Part shown: one piece after another, positions 7,702-16,109 of the stretch | How the letters are laid out: every line of letters starts with the position of its first letter | Position numbering within the stretch: position 1 is the first letter of the stretch | Assembly (NCBI GenBank): GCA_017992765.1 | Contig: JAGOOA010000008.1 | Span: 1 to 55,023 of the forward strand | DNA: 55,023 nucleotides | Source of the DNA: Syntrophorhabdaceae bacterium | Lineage (GTDB): Bacteria; Desulfobacterota; Syntrophorhabdia; Syntrophorhabdales; Syntrophorhabdaceae | Reading direction: 5' to 3' | Notes under the pieces: model-generated | The model's input: the letters and a program-made list of their open reading frames with translations, nothing else | The model's database searches: none | What the model was told of the DNA's origin: nothing | Program-made: the position numbers and the translations under genes

Positions 7702-9054
7702 ATGGTTGCGGACAAAAAGATGAACAAAGAGCCTACGATAACCGTGGGCATCATGGACCGGCAGGTCGAGGTTTCGGGCATCCTGAACGGCAATTTTCAT
7801 GCCGATGGCTTCGGCGACCTTTCCGGCAGCTTCTCTGCGAGGGCATCGGACGGCGTTATCGCCCTCAAGGGCACCGACAGCCGCGATGTTGCCCGCTCCC
7901 GGTCTGTCAGGCTGACGCCGCACAGCGGCTCTACATTCACGCTTTTTCGTGTGGCCATAGGCATCAGTTTCCACTGGGAAAGAACTGAAGATCAGACCTT
8001 TCACGGAGACCTCGTTCTCCGGTCCCGCGATGACGGGACGATAGCCGTCATCAATGAGATCCCCCTGGAAAACTATTTGAAAAGCGTCATCTCTTCCGAA
8101 ATGAACGCTGCCGCGCCCTTTGAGTTCCTGAAAACCCATGCGATCATGTCTCGAAGCTGGCTTCTTTCCGTTCTCGTCCGGAAAAAAGAAAATAAAGAAC
8201 CATTCGCGGCGGCGGCACAACCCACCGAAAGCGGCGACGAGCTTGTGCGCTGGTACGAACAGGAAGAGCACGACATATACGACGTCTGCGCCGACGACCA
8301 TTGCCAGCGCTACCAGGGCATCACGAAGATCTTTTCCGGCAATGCAGAAGCGGCTGTACGGGAAACCTTCGGGAAAGTGATCGTGTACCGGGACGAAATA
8401 TGCGATGCCCGTTATTTTAAGGCATGCGGAGGAATAACGGAGAACTTCTGCACCGCATGGGACGACAAGCATGTCCCCTACCTCGTCAGCATCACAGACG
8501 CGCCGTCGCAATACAACCCCGTGAGGACAGAGGAAGATGCCTTCGCGTGGATCTTCTCGAAGCCTGAGGCGTATTGCAATACGGATAATGCTGGCCTCCT
8601 CGAAACGTTACTCCCTGACTTTGACCGCGAGACACATGATTTCTTCCGCTGGAAGGTCGAATATGCCCGCGAGGAACTGGAAAGGATCCTGAGGGAAAGG
8701 TCGGGCCTTGATTTCGGAACGCTGAAGGAGATCAGGCCTCTTCAGCGAGGCCCTTCTGGGCGGATCTTCCGCCTGCAGATCATCGGCTCCAAAAGGACTG
8801 TGACCGTTGGAAAAGAGCTCGAGATAAGGCGCTGGCTCTCCAGGAGCCATTTATACAGCAGCGCCTTTATTGTAACGACAAAACAGGACGCCTGCGGGGA
8901 AGTTAAGCGGTTCATCTTCCACGGCGCAGGATGGGGCCACGGCGTGGGTCTCTGCCAGATCGGCGCCGCGGTCATGGCAAGCAAAGGCTTCAGCGCTGAA
9001 CAGATGCTGGCACACTATTTCCCCGGCACGGAATTGCGAAAGGCATATGAATGA
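7702..9054 (+). CDS. SpoIID/LytB-domain protein (putative peptidoglycan lytic enzyme)
   Basis: About 450 aa. The SpoIID core is seen in the block from [12 protein letters not shown] to RSWLLSV, and in the C-terminal [15 protein letters not shown] followed by AHYFPGTEL. SpoIID enzymes are lytic transglycosylases that cut glycan strands lacking stem peptides. The N-terminal 130 residues, including [11 protein letters not shown], are not standard SpoIID. No signal peptide is visible, odd for a wall hydrolase. I chose the ATG at 7702 because the longer TTG frame begins inside the -35 box; the ATG at 7720 is an alternative. The end overlaps the nucleotidyltransferase start by 4 bp. Confidence 0.85.
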   Translation: MVADKKMNKEPTITVGIMDRQVEVSGILNGNFHADGFGDLSGSFSARASDGVIALKGTDSRDVARSRSVRLTPHSGSTFTLFRVAIGISFHWERTEDQTFHGDLVLRSRDDGTIAVINEIPLENYLKSVISSEMNAAAPFEFLKTHAIMSRSWLLSVLVRKKENKEPFAAAAQPTESGDELVRWYEQEEHDIYDVCADDHCQRYQGITKIFSGNAEAAVRETFGKVIVYRDEICDARYFKACGGITENFCTAWDDKHVPYLVSITDAPSQYNPVRTEEDAFAWIFSKPEAYCNTDNAGLLETLLPDFDRETHDFFRWKVEYAREELERILRERSGLDFGTLKEIRPLQRGPSGRIFRLQIIGSKRTVTVGKELEIRRWLSRSHLYSSAFIVTTKQDACGEVKRFIFHGAGWGHGVGLCQIGAAVMASKGFSAEQMLAHYFPGTELRKAYE

Positions 9055-9767
9055 AGCGAAGATTTAAGACGGCCTTTATCCTGGGCGCAGGGCTCGGCGT
9101 GAGGCTTCGCCCTTTGACCGATCGCTGTCCAAAACCGCTCCTGCCTGTAGGAGGGCGGCCCGTCATCACCTATGCCATGGACCATCTCCTCGAAGCAGGG
9201 GTCGATCGCTTCATCGTCAATACCCATCACATGCCGGAGGCGTATTCGCAACAATTCCCCGACAGGCGGTGGCGCGGCTCGCCCATAACTTTTTGCCACG
9301 AACCGGTGCTGCTGGAAACAGCAGGCGGACTGAAAAATATTGAAGACCTTCTCGACGGGGATGAGTCTATCATCTGCTACAACGGAGACGTGATAACAGA
9401 CTTTCCATTACAGAAGCTGATCAACGAGCACGAGGCGGCACGGCCTGACGTGACTATGGCGCTTCGGAGCAGCGGACCTATCCTCAACGTGAGCATCAAC
9501 GAACGCGGCGAGGTCTGCGATCTCCGCCACAGCCTCGGCAACCCGGGAAGACAAAGCTGCCTTTTCACGGGAATCTACACTGTGGAAAAATCATTTCTCC
9601 GTTTCATTGAGGCCGGCAAGATCGAATCGGTGATCCCGCTATTCCTCAGAAGGATTGTGGAAAAACAGGGATCGGTCCGCGGGGCCATTATTGACGAAGG
9701 CGGGTGGCACGACATCGGGTCCATCGATGAATACGAAAAGACAAGGTCTGGCATGGAGAGGCAATGA
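9051..9767 (+). CDS. MurU/HddC-like sugar-1-phosphate nucleotidyltransferase
   Basis: A 238-aa protein with the nucleotidyltransferase signature [15 protein letters not shown] followed by [10 protein letters not shown] (residues 10-35), then YNGDVITDF, where the Asp binds metal. The length and the paired kinase downstream match MurU, which makes UDP-MurNAc from MurNAc-1-phosphate in peptidoglycan recycling. HddC-type heptose or mannose guanylyltransferases are alternatives. It overlaps its neighbours by 4 bp on both sides, so the three genes form one operon. Assignment to MurNAc is inference from context. Confidence 0.85.
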   Translation: MKRRFKTAFILGAGLGVRLRPLTDRCPKPLLPVGGRPVITYAMDHLLEAGVDRFIVNTHHMPEAYSQQFPDRRWRGSPITFCHEPVLLETAGGLKNIEDLLDGDESIICYNGDVITDFPLQKLINEHEAARPDVTMALRSSGPILNVSINERGEVCDLRHSLGNPGRQSCLFTGIYTVEKSFLRFIEAGKIESVIPLFLRRIVEKQGSVRGAIIDEGGWHDIGSIDEYEKTRSGMERQ

Positions 9768-10774
9768 GCGTTCACGATGAGATGATCAGGTTTGCCCGCG
9801 AGGTTTTCGAGCTTTCAGACGACTTCCCTGTAAAGCTCACTCCGCTGCCGGGCAGAGGCTCTGACAGGGACTTTTTCAGGCTCCGCTGGGGCGACACGAA
9901 TTCAGCCATCCTTATCCGTTATGACCCGAAGCGTATAGAGAATACCTACTACGGGGAGATCGCCCTATTCCTCAGCAACAGCCGCGTTTCCATTCCCAAG
10001 CTCTTCGGCCACGATCCGGACCGCTGCTTCATGGTAATGGAAGATATGGGCGACCGAGACCTCTGGTCTTTCAAGGACGCCCCGTGGGAAACCGGGCGGA
10101 TCCTTTATCAAAAGACCCTTGTGATCGTTCAAGGCCTTCACTCATTCCCTGTACGGGCCTTTCCTTCCGGCCAGGTCAGGCTTATGGAAGGCTTCGGCCC
10201 TGATCTGTACCGCTGGGAGCGGGATTACTTCAGAGAACATTTTGTGCAGGGCGCGTGCGGATTAAAATCCGGTCTTTCACAGGAAGAAAAGCTCGAAGCA
10301 GAGCTTTCCGGCCTCGCAGAGAGGCTTTCCGGAACTGCGCAATGCCTCGTCCACCGCGACCTTCAATCCCAGAACGTTATGATCCGCGATGGAGAGCCTT
10401 TTCTCATCGACTTCCAGGGGATGCGCTTCGGGAGCCCTTTTTATGACCTCGGCTCACTGCTTTGCGATCCCTATGCAAACCTCTCGGAGGGCGAGATCGA
10501 TGAACTCCTCGCCTTTTATTACGCCCTTGCGCAACGGGATCTCGATTGGAGCGCCTTTCAAAGATATTTCTGGGAGGCCTCGGCCCAGCGCCTCATGCAG
10601 GCCCTCGGCGCCTATGCATTTTTAGGCCTTACCAGGGGGTTGAGGGCATTTCTCGGCCACATCCCTGCCGGGCTCCGCAACCTCCGTCGCGCGGCATCGC
10701 ATGCATCGTCCCTTCCCCGCCTCCTGGAGCTTACAGAGGGATGCCAGGAGAAAATAGCCCATAGCAAATCCTAA
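9764..10774 (+). CDS. AmgK-like sugar kinase (aminoglycoside-phosphotransferase fold)
   Basis: A 336-aa protein of the phosphotransferase (APH/choline kinase) family. The catalytic loop is [14 protein letters not shown], and the metal-binding motif LIDFQGM follows. AmgK phosphorylates the anomeric hydroxyl of MurNAc/GlcNAc and feeds MurU. The order here, kinase directly after a MurU-like gene and after a SpoIID glycan-cleaving enzyme, fits a wall-sugar salvage route, though the sugar is not proven. The TAA stop lies at the start of an AT-rich repeat arm. Confidence 0.82.
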   Translation: MSVHDEMIRFAREVFELSDDFPVKLTPLPGRGSDRDFFRLRWGDTNSAILIRYDPKRIENTYYGEIALFLSNSRVSIPKLFGHDPDRCFMVMEDMGDRDLWSFKDAPWETGRILYQKTLVIVQGLHSFPVRAFPSGQVRLMEGFGPDLYRWERDYFREHFVQGACGLKSGLSQEEKLEAELSGLAERLSGTAQCLVHRDLQSQNVMIRDGEPFLIDFQGMRFGSPFYDLGSLLCDPYANLSEGEIDELLAFYYALAQRDLDWSAFQRYFWEASAQRLMQALGAYAFLGLTRGLRAFLGHIPAGLRNLRRAASHASSLPRLLELTEGCQEKIAHSKS

Positions 10775-11011
10775 ATTCTAATATCGAAGCACTAAACAAA
10801 TTCGAATGTTCAAAAATGAACTACCCCGCAGCAAGCCGCGGGGAATCAGAGGATAGAAACGGCATGATCAAGCCCCCTCTCCCTGACCCTCTCCCGCGAG
10901 GGGAGAGGGGATGGTGTCACCTTGCAGCAAGCTGCGGGTAATCGTCCAGATTCAAAATGTAAAGAAATGTGTGTCTGTTTTGAACATTTGATATTTGTAT
11001 TTTGATATTAC
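10767..11011. repeat. Nested composite palindrome (F-B-A-B-F)
   Basis: Left F arm 10767-10820 and right F arm 10978-11011 are inverted relative to each other. Between them lie a B hairpin (10821-10844), a linker, an A hairpin (about 10881-10910) and a second B hairpin (10922-10940). The part 10821-10909 recurs inverted at 13090-13177. No gene is seen from 10775 to 11330; the remainder holds the 160-bp inverted element at 11033-11192 and another F fragment at 11266-11300. Confidence 0.8.
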
Positions 11012-11032
11012 GTAGAAAATAACCTGGGCCTA

Positions 11033-11192
11033 ATGAGAGTATGGCATAGGGATATCCCGGAGCAAACCGTCGTGAGGCAAGGAAGCTCGGTCTTTTGCCG
11101 TCAGGCAAAAGTTCCGAAGCCGAACGGGAGCGAATGTAGCCGCAGGAGCGGAATGAGCGTGTTTGCGGGGGATGTTCCTGTGCCATACTCAT
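11033..11192. repeat. 160-bp imperfect inverted element (MITE-like or structured RNA)
   Basis: The outer arms (11036-11060 and 11167-11190) pair imperfectly: gagtatggcatagg on the left against the complement of cctgtgccatactc on the right. Next inside, gcaaac pairs with gtttgc. In the centre cttttgcc and ggcaaaag form a perfect 8-bp hairpin with a 4-base loop. The overall fold is a long hairpin with inner branches. It carries no coding signal, and I saw no second copy in the window. Confidence 0.6.
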
Positions 11193-11330
11193 CCTTATGG
11201 AGTACGGTCCTGAATGCATCATTTTGATTCTTTGAGGGTGTAGCGCGTTGCGCGGCATGGGCAATTGTTTAGGATTTGGTGCTTCGTATTTCGTGCTTGT
11301 CTTCTTCCCGGTTACAAATGACCTTTATGC

Positions 11331-12146
11331 TTATCTGGAGATCCGTTCCGATGCCAGCAGCGCCGCCCCCAGCGCGGCGGTGATCTGCGGCTCATCGGCA
11401 ACGAGGACATCGGTAGACAGCTCGGCGCCTATAGTCCTTGCAAGCCCCATGTCCTTCGCGCCGCCGCCGGTGATGGCGCACCTTTCCTCGAGCCCTATAC
11501 GCGTAACGAGGGTTACGATCTTTGACGCCATGGCATTGTGTATTCCCGCAAGGATATCGGCGGGCAGCGCCCCTTCGGAGATACGGGAAACAGCTTCGGA
11601 CTCGGCAAAGACCGCGCATCCTGTCGTAAATTCAACCGGCTTTGTTGCGGTAAGCGACAATGCGCTTATCTCTTCTACGCCGATCTTGAGGATGCGGGCG
11701 ATGATCTGAAGAAACTTTCCGCTTCCCCCTGCGCATTTCTCGTTCATGATAAATGATCTTACTTTTCCTTCATCGTTGACCCGTATCACCCTGCTGAACT
11801 GGGAGCCTATATCGATGAGCGTCCGTACTGCAGGGAAGATATGCTGGATACCGGCGCCGTGGCAGGATATATCCGTCACCGTCTCATCGGCGAAATCGAC
11901 CGTTCCCGCCCCGTATCCCGTAGCCACCGTGTAGCGGATGTCGCCCTGGGAAAGATCCATCTTCTGAAGGGCCCTTTCTGACACTGCCCTTGCCGTATCT
12001 TTATAGTTTCCTCCCGACGGCATCACTGCATGAGATCTCACCGTCCCGCCTTCGCATACTACCGCCTTCGAATAGCCTGAGCCCACATCTATGCCAAGCA
12101 CAAAAACCATGTTATTTTCCATTCGCCTGACGTACGCATATATCAT
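11331..12146 (-). CDS. BadF/BadG/BcrA/BcrD-type ATPase, divergent activase subunit
   Basis: A 271-aa acyl-CoA dehydratase/benzoyl-CoA reductase activase. It has the ASKHA phosphate loop LGIDVGSGYSK, the cluster-ligand cysteines in NEKCAGGSGKF (Cys138) and TTGCAVFAESE (Cys177), and ITGGGAKD. Such proteins form dimers bridged by one [4Fe-4S] cluster and use ATP to push electrons onto the reductase. Here the usual GGQDSK motif reads GSQFSR, a marked change, so nucleotide coupling may be altered. The ATG at 12146 follows the previous stop directly (TGA-ATG). ATGs at 12122 or 12110 are plausible starts and fit the family better. Probably the BcrA-like partner of the next gene, though much shorter than the known ~438-aa BcrA. 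Confidence 0.88.
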   Translation of the reverse strand: MIYAYVRRMENNMVFVLGIDVGSGYSKAVVCEGGTVRSHAVMPSGGNYKDTARAVSERALQKMDLSQGDIRYTVATGYGAGTVDFADETVTDISCHGAGIQHIFPAVRTLIDIGSQFSRVIRVNDEGKVRSFIMNEKCAGGSGKFLQIIARILKIGVEEISALSLTATKPVEFTTGCAVFAESEAVSRISEGALPADILAGIHNAMASKIVTLVTRIGLEERCAITGGGAKDMGLARTIGAELSTDVLVADEPQITAALGAALLASERISR

Positions 12147-12995
12147 TCATAAGAACAGTTTCGCCTCCCGGAGACCTTCTTTGCTTCTCGTGGGGCTATA
12201 TCCATCAAGGATGGCCTTCTCGCATTTTTCTTTGCCGAGCAATGCGGCCCCCAGGGCGCCCGTGATAAGGGGTTCCGGGGGAACCAGGACAGGCGATCCA
12301 AACTTCGCCTCGAGCGCCTTCACGAGGCCGATGTTCTTTGCTCCGCCGCCGGTGATGGCAATATCCTTTTCTATCTGCAATTTCCTGACAAGTGAATATA
12401 CCCGCGTGGCGATAGATTCGTGCACGCCCGCAACAAGGTTGGCCACGGGTTCACCATTGGCAAGCTGGTTGACCACCTCGTGCTCGGCAAACACCGTGCA
12501 GGTGCTGCTTATGGGCGTTGCCCTCGAAGCCTGGAGGGAAACCTCGCCGAGTTCTTCAAGCGCGACGCCGAGGGAATCAGCAACTACCTCAAGGAAGCGG
12601 CCTGTTCCAGCGGCACATTTATCGTTCATGACAAAGTTTATCACCTTGCCGTCCTTGATCCTGATGCCCTTGCTGTCCTGCCCGCCTATGTCGATGATCG
12701 TTTTAACGGTTGGGAGGATGCTATACAGCCCTTTCGCGTGACAGGTTATCTCCGTGATCTGCCTGTCTGCAAAAGGGACGTTTATCCTTCCATATCCTGT
12801 CGCGACGACGTACGAAAGTTCCTCAAATCTCAGATTGGCCTGGCTGAGGGCGTCTTCCATGACCTTATTCGCCAGTTTACGATGTTCAGGGCCGGTCGGC
12901 CCTATCAGCGCAGCTTCGATCCTGTCGCTGACGATGACCACTTTGGTCATGGTGGAGCCAATATCTACTCCAGCATAATGCCTGATATCTCCCAT
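12147..12995 (-). CDS. BcrD/HgdC-type acyl-CoA dehydratase/reductase activase
   Basis: A 282-aa protein from the ATG at 12995. It has the canonical motifs: GVDIGSTMTK, DIGGQDSKGI, Cys127 in NDKCAAGTGRF and Cys166 in STCTVFAEHE. These are the positions of the two cluster ligands in the glutaryl-type activator HgdC. Its length matches BcrD. It hydrolyses ATP to deliver one low-potential electron to the BcrB/BcrC-like subunits encoded upstream. The frame stays open to 13085, but that extension (rich in EAEAEA) is made of repeat DNA and hairpins, so I start at MGDIRHYAG. Adjacent to the second activase without a gap. Confidence 0.93.
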   Translation of the reverse strand: MGDIRHYAGVDIGSTMTKVVIVSDRIEAALIGPTGPEHRKLANKVMEDALSQANLRFEELSYVVATGYGRINVPFADRQITEITCHAKGLYSILPTVKTIIDIGGQDSKGIRIKDGKVINFVMNDKCAAGTGRFLEVVADSLGVALEELGEVSLQASRATPISSTCTVFAEHEVVNQLANGEPVANLVAGVHESIATRVYSLVRKLQIEKDIAITGGGAKNIGLVKALEAKFGSPVLVPPEPLITGALGAALLGKEKCEKAILDGYSPTRSKEGLREAKLFL

Positions 12996-13009
12996 TGCAG
13001 ATCTTCTTC

Positions 13010-13177
13010 CTGCCTCGGCCTCAGCCTCAACCTTAGCCTGCCTTTCAATCCGGACGATTCCCCGCTGCGAGCGGTGGGGTAACATTATTCCCTCTCCCCT
13101 CGCGGGAGAGGGCAGGGTGAGGGGGCGTGATCATGCCGTTTCTATCCTCTGATACCCCGCTGCGTGCGGTGGGGTAG
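13010..13177. repeat. Hexamer run plus B-A-B composite repeat inside the operon
   Basis: 13012-13043 is a run of 6-bp words on the pattern CCTCAG/CCTCAA/CCTTAG. A B hairpin follows at 13056-13081, an A hairpin at 13090-13110 and another B hairpin at 13151-13177. The stretch 13090-13177 is the reverse complement of 10821-10909, with about 7 differences and a perfectly shared central 26 bp. It separates the reductase gene from the activase genes. Confidence 0.85.
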
Positions 13178-13178
13178 T

Positions 13179-14513
13179 TCAATTCTTCTGCTTGCTCTTA
13201 TAGGCCTCCAGCGTCTCAATAAATGCATCGATCCTGTTGTGGGTATCAGCTTCATTGTAGGAGCTGATATCGACGATGTCGCCTTCCATGATCAGGATAG
13301 GGATATCCTTATAGACCTTTCTCAGCACATCGGCCTGGTTGATGATCCCCGCGTGCCAGCTCCTGCATGAGAATGCCGAATGAAAAACCGCGCCGTCACA
13401 TTTGTAGTCTTCAATGTACTCGATGATCCGTTCAACCTTCGGGGTAGATCCGGGGCGCTTCCGTGCCGCGTCGTACCAGTGGGTCCAATACCTTACCCAC
13501 CTCCAGGCAATATGTTCCAGGGGGTCGTTCGTTTTCGGGAGATCAAGCCTTTCTATCTTCTCGCAGCCCCGGTATGTCACTTCAACGGGGAATACGGCGC
13601 CTTTACCGTTGAAATACTGAAAATCGTTCAGCGCAAACCATGAGGGAAGCCCTGCCGCCCATATAAGCCTGTACTTCTCCGGGTCGGCCACGCCTATCCC
13701 GCCGGCGATCTTCTGTTTCAGCTCGCTGTTGAGCTCCACGTAGAAGTCGTAGGCCTCCTGCGTACCCAGGTTAAAGGTGAGGGGAACCATGGTGTTCATC
13801 GCATCACCTGTGTCCATAGGCGTGGGGATGGCCTTGCGGAGATCGTAAGTGTCTATGAAAAGGTCCCAGGTCTTGTCGGAAAGCTCGACAACCGCAGCGA
13901 GCCTGTCCCAGTCCATCTTCTTTCCTGTTACCTTCTCACAAAATTTAACGGTTTCGCGAAGCTCCTCGGTGCAGTACTTCACGTAGAACCTCTCCTGCTC
14001 ATGGTGGTCGGTATTCGGGTCCCAGGGCGGGTAGTACATGTTGGTGATAAAGACCGGAACATCCTTGAGGTAGTGCTGGAGGGCCTGCGGCCATTTGAAC
14101 CTTGGGTCGCATAAAAGCTGCCCGTTGCCGAGTATCATATCGGGACGCCCCATACCTCCCCACGGAGCGCCTTCGGGCATTGCGCCGCCCTGCTCCTCGC
14201 GTATCATTTCGAATCCGATATGGCAGGTTGCGTATGTACAAAGCGAACGGGAGAAGTTGTCCGACTCGGCCTTCTGGAGGTACTTTTCGGCGTCTCGCTT
14301 GGCCGCGCACACGCCCGAGAAGCTCTCGCCCCAGGCAGGCACGATGTCCATCGCCCTCATTATCTCATCCTGGCCGTCGGCGATGAAGGCTTTTGCCACC
14401 TTCTTCCCCTCTTCTTTTGCTTTCAATGTAGCGGAAAGGTTGCCCCTTACAAATTTTGGTATCCTTGCAGCCGTCTGTGTTGCAACTGCTCTTCCTTTTT
14501 TCTCTTCAGCCAT
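13179..14513 (-). CDS. Benzoyl-CoA reductase BcrB / 2-hydroxyacyl-CoA dehydratase-like subunit
   Basis: A 444-aa member of the 2-hydroxyacyl-CoA dehydratase D family. Its length is close to BcrB/BadE (about 435-440 aa). Candidate cluster cysteines are Cys69 (GVCAAKRD), Cys92 and Cys97 (SLCTYATCHIGF). With the BcrC-like partner it would form the substrate-binding half carrying [4Fe-4S] clusters. It could reduce an aromatic ring (benzoyl-CoA type) or dehydrate a 2-hydroxyacyl-CoA; the sequence alone does not separate these. It starts 14 bp after the BcrC-like gene. No CoA ligase or ferredoxin gene lies nearby. Confidence 0.87.
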   Translation of the reverse strand: MAEEKKGRAVATQTAARIPKFVRGNLSATLKAKEEGKKVAKAFIADGQDEIMRAMDIVPAWGESFSGVCAAKRDAEKYLQKAESDNFSRSLCTYATCHIGFEMIREEQGGAMPEGAPWGGMGRPDMILGNGQLLCDPRFKWPQALQHYLKDVPVFITNMYYPPWDPNTDHHEQERFYVKYCTEELRETVKFCEKVTGKKMDWDRLAAVVELSDKTWDLFIDTYDLRKAIPTPMDTGDAMNTMVPLTFNLGTQEAYDFYVELNSELKQKIAGGIGVADPEKYRLIWAAGLPSWFALNDFQYFNGKGAVFPVEVTYRGCEKIERLDLPKTNDPLEHIAWRWVRYWTHWYDAARKRPGSTPKVERIIEYIEDYKCDGAVFHSAFSCRSWHAGIINQADVLRKVYKDIPILIMEGDIVDISSYNEADTHNRIDAFIETLEAYKSKQKN

Positions 14514-14527
14514 TTAGGTATCCTCCG

Positions 14528-15688
14528 TTATGCGATCATTTCCAGGAACGCCTCGATCCTGGTCTTCACCCGTGCCAGGGTGGATGTAGAGTATTCATCC
14601 TCCAGGTACAGGACCGGGGTGCCTCCCGATTCGATGTAGCTCTTCATAGCCGGCACTTCAAAACCGTAAGGGTCGCAGTATTTGTAGATGAAAAGGATGG
14701 CGCCGTCCACCTTGAACTCAGCGATACGCTGTTTCAAATGGCCGAACCGCGCCTCAAGATTCTCCTCATATGTATTCCCATCGCCAACAAAGGTTGTGGG
14801 GATCTTCAATTTTCGCAGATAGCGCTCCGCGATCCCCTGGAGGGGGTCTGCGGTCTCGTCGACCTCTGGCCAGTATATCTTACCGCCGATCGACAGGTCG
14901 TCGGCAACAAGCCAGGCCCCCGTGTTCTCGATGGACTCTGGTATGGCCGTGTGATCGATCTGGTCGCCGATGATCATGATCCTTTTTCGATTTCCGTCAG
15001 CAGGCGCCGTCCTCTTCTTCACTTCTTCCGTTATACCCCTGATAAGGGCGCTTGATTCATCGACGGGGATGCTCATCGCAGCTACCAGGACCTTCATCAT
15101 CTCAACGCCTGATATGAGAGGAGGGTTTGATTTCCTCAGGTCATAGAGCCCCCGCATAAGGCGCCTGTTCTCATTGTGCGCCTTTACGGCCTGGGCTATT
15201 GCCGCATCGGTGATCTTCGTCCCGAGGAACTTCTCCAGCGTGCCGATAAAAACACGGAGGATCTCCTTCATGAATTCAATGGATGGATCGTCAGTAACGT
15301 GGGGGACATTAAGAAAATGCCAATAGGGAAGGTTAAGGTAACTGCTCCAAACGTCATTCGTCCTGTCTATGCTGTCACACTGGTGCGGCAAGACCATGCC
15401 GTCCATAAAGCTGAATCTTCCCTTTATGGCCGCGTCAAAGGCATTGCGAACAAATGGACATATGATCGATTCCATGTACGCATCGCCTTTCGTAATAGCC
15501 TCATCTACAAAACCTTTCAGCCTGACAGGTACAACCCCTGCTGCGGTCAATATCTCCACGGGCGTCAGGGCAGACATATAACCGATCACCTTTCTGCCTT
15601 CCTTTTTTAACTCTATTGCCCGCGCCCCATATTGCGCGTAATACCTCTCAGCTGTTTCCAAGCCCTTACTGTTCTCTAATCCAGTCAT
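14528..15688 (-). CDS. Benzoyl-CoA reductase BcrC / 2-hydroxyacyl-CoA dehydratase-like subunit
   Basis: A 386-aa 2-hydroxyacyl-CoA dehydratase D family protein, the same length as I recall for Thauera BcrC. Conserved cysteine contexts are SIICPFVRNAFD (Cys77), PHQCDSIDR (Cys104) and YKYCDPYGFE. It is the first gene of the minus-strand cluster BcrC-BcrB-activase-activase. A strong AGGAG lies before the ATG and a sigma70-like promoter about 90 bp upstream. The four-subunit set with two different activases resembles class I ATP-dependent benzoyl-CoA reductase. The true substrate remains unknown. Confidence 0.88.
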   Translation of the reverse strand: MTGLENSKGLETAERYYAQYGARAIELKKEGRKVIGYMSALTPVEILTAAGVVPVRLKGFVDEAITKGDAYMESIICPFVRNAFDAAIKGRFSFMDGMVLPHQCDSIDRTNDVWSSYLNLPYWHFLNVPHVTDDPSIEFMKEILRVFIGTLEKFLGTKITDAAIAQAVKAHNENRRLMRGLYDLRKSNPPLISGVEMMKVLVAAMSIPVDESSALIRGITEEVKKRTAPADGNRKRIMIIGDQIDHTAIPESIENTGAWLVADDLSIGGKIYWPEVDETADPLQGIAERYLRKLKIPTTFVGDGNTYEENLEARFGHLKQRIAEFKVDGAILFIYKYCDPYGFEVPAMKSYIESGGTPVLYLEDEYSTSTLARVKTRIEAFLEMIA

Positions 15689-15781
15689 ATTCGCTCCTCT
15701 TATCCATCCCGGTCCCTATTTTTAGCCGGGAGGTCATTATATGTTTACTGCTAATTATGTTCTTGGTCTTTTTTCTTCGCA

Positions 15782-15811
15782 ATTTTAACGGGAAAGGGCC
15801 GTGCTTGTCAA
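15782..15811 (-). promoter_or_regulatory. Sigma70-like promoter of the BcrC-BcrB-activase cluster
   Basis: On the minus strand TTGACA (15806-15811), an 18-bp spacer and TAAAAT (15782-15787). The predicted transcript start is near 15775, leaving a leader of roughly 87 bases before the ATG at 15688. Confidence 0.7.
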
Positions 15812-15815
15812 CAGG

Positions 15816-15983
15816 ATATGTGAAATTATTCACTAAATATACTGGATCCCCGTAAGATAAAAAACTCTTCAAGGGCAGTCTTCTGCGGCGGCAAGGTGAA
15901 AGGAACGGCGGAACAAAGAGCATGGCAAGGCATATGTGAATTACTTCTAAAAAAATGCTTAATACAATTGATACATATGTGAA
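15816..15983. promoter_or_regulatory. Possible operator sites upstream of the reductase promoter
   Basis: The word ATATGTGAA occurs three times: 15816-15824, 15932-15940 and 15975-15983. The first copy is part of the perfect dyad GTGAAATTATTCAC (15820-15833), which lies just upstream of the -35 box. These may bind a regulator of the reductase cluster. The rest of the 421-bp gap 15689-16109 has no gene; a short hairpin (ccttgc/gcaagg) lies near 16042-16056. Confidence 0.4.
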
Positions 15984-16109
15984 AAACAGGGAATATGCGC
16001 CACAGCAGACTAATGATAATAAGTATTTGCAGCCTTTTATCCTTGCAGGGCAAGGGTATTGACCGGGGATCTCCCAAAACAGGGCCCTGCTTATTATTAT
16101 ACTGTCCCT

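Noticed and set aside
10881-10910. GC-rich A hairpins as rho-independent terminators
   Set aside because: The hairpins are strong but lack a following T-run, and copies occur inside an operon (13090-13126), so termination is not supported.
12996-13085. 30-residue N-terminal extension of the BcrD/HgdC-like activase
   Set aside because: The DNA is a run of 6-bp words and a B hairpin; family members start at the MGDIRHYAG position.
15666-15923. 85-residue open frame on the minus strand upstream of the BcrC-like gene
   Set aside because: It contains the predicted promoter and the BcrC start region in another frame; the translation is basic and unlike a protein domain.
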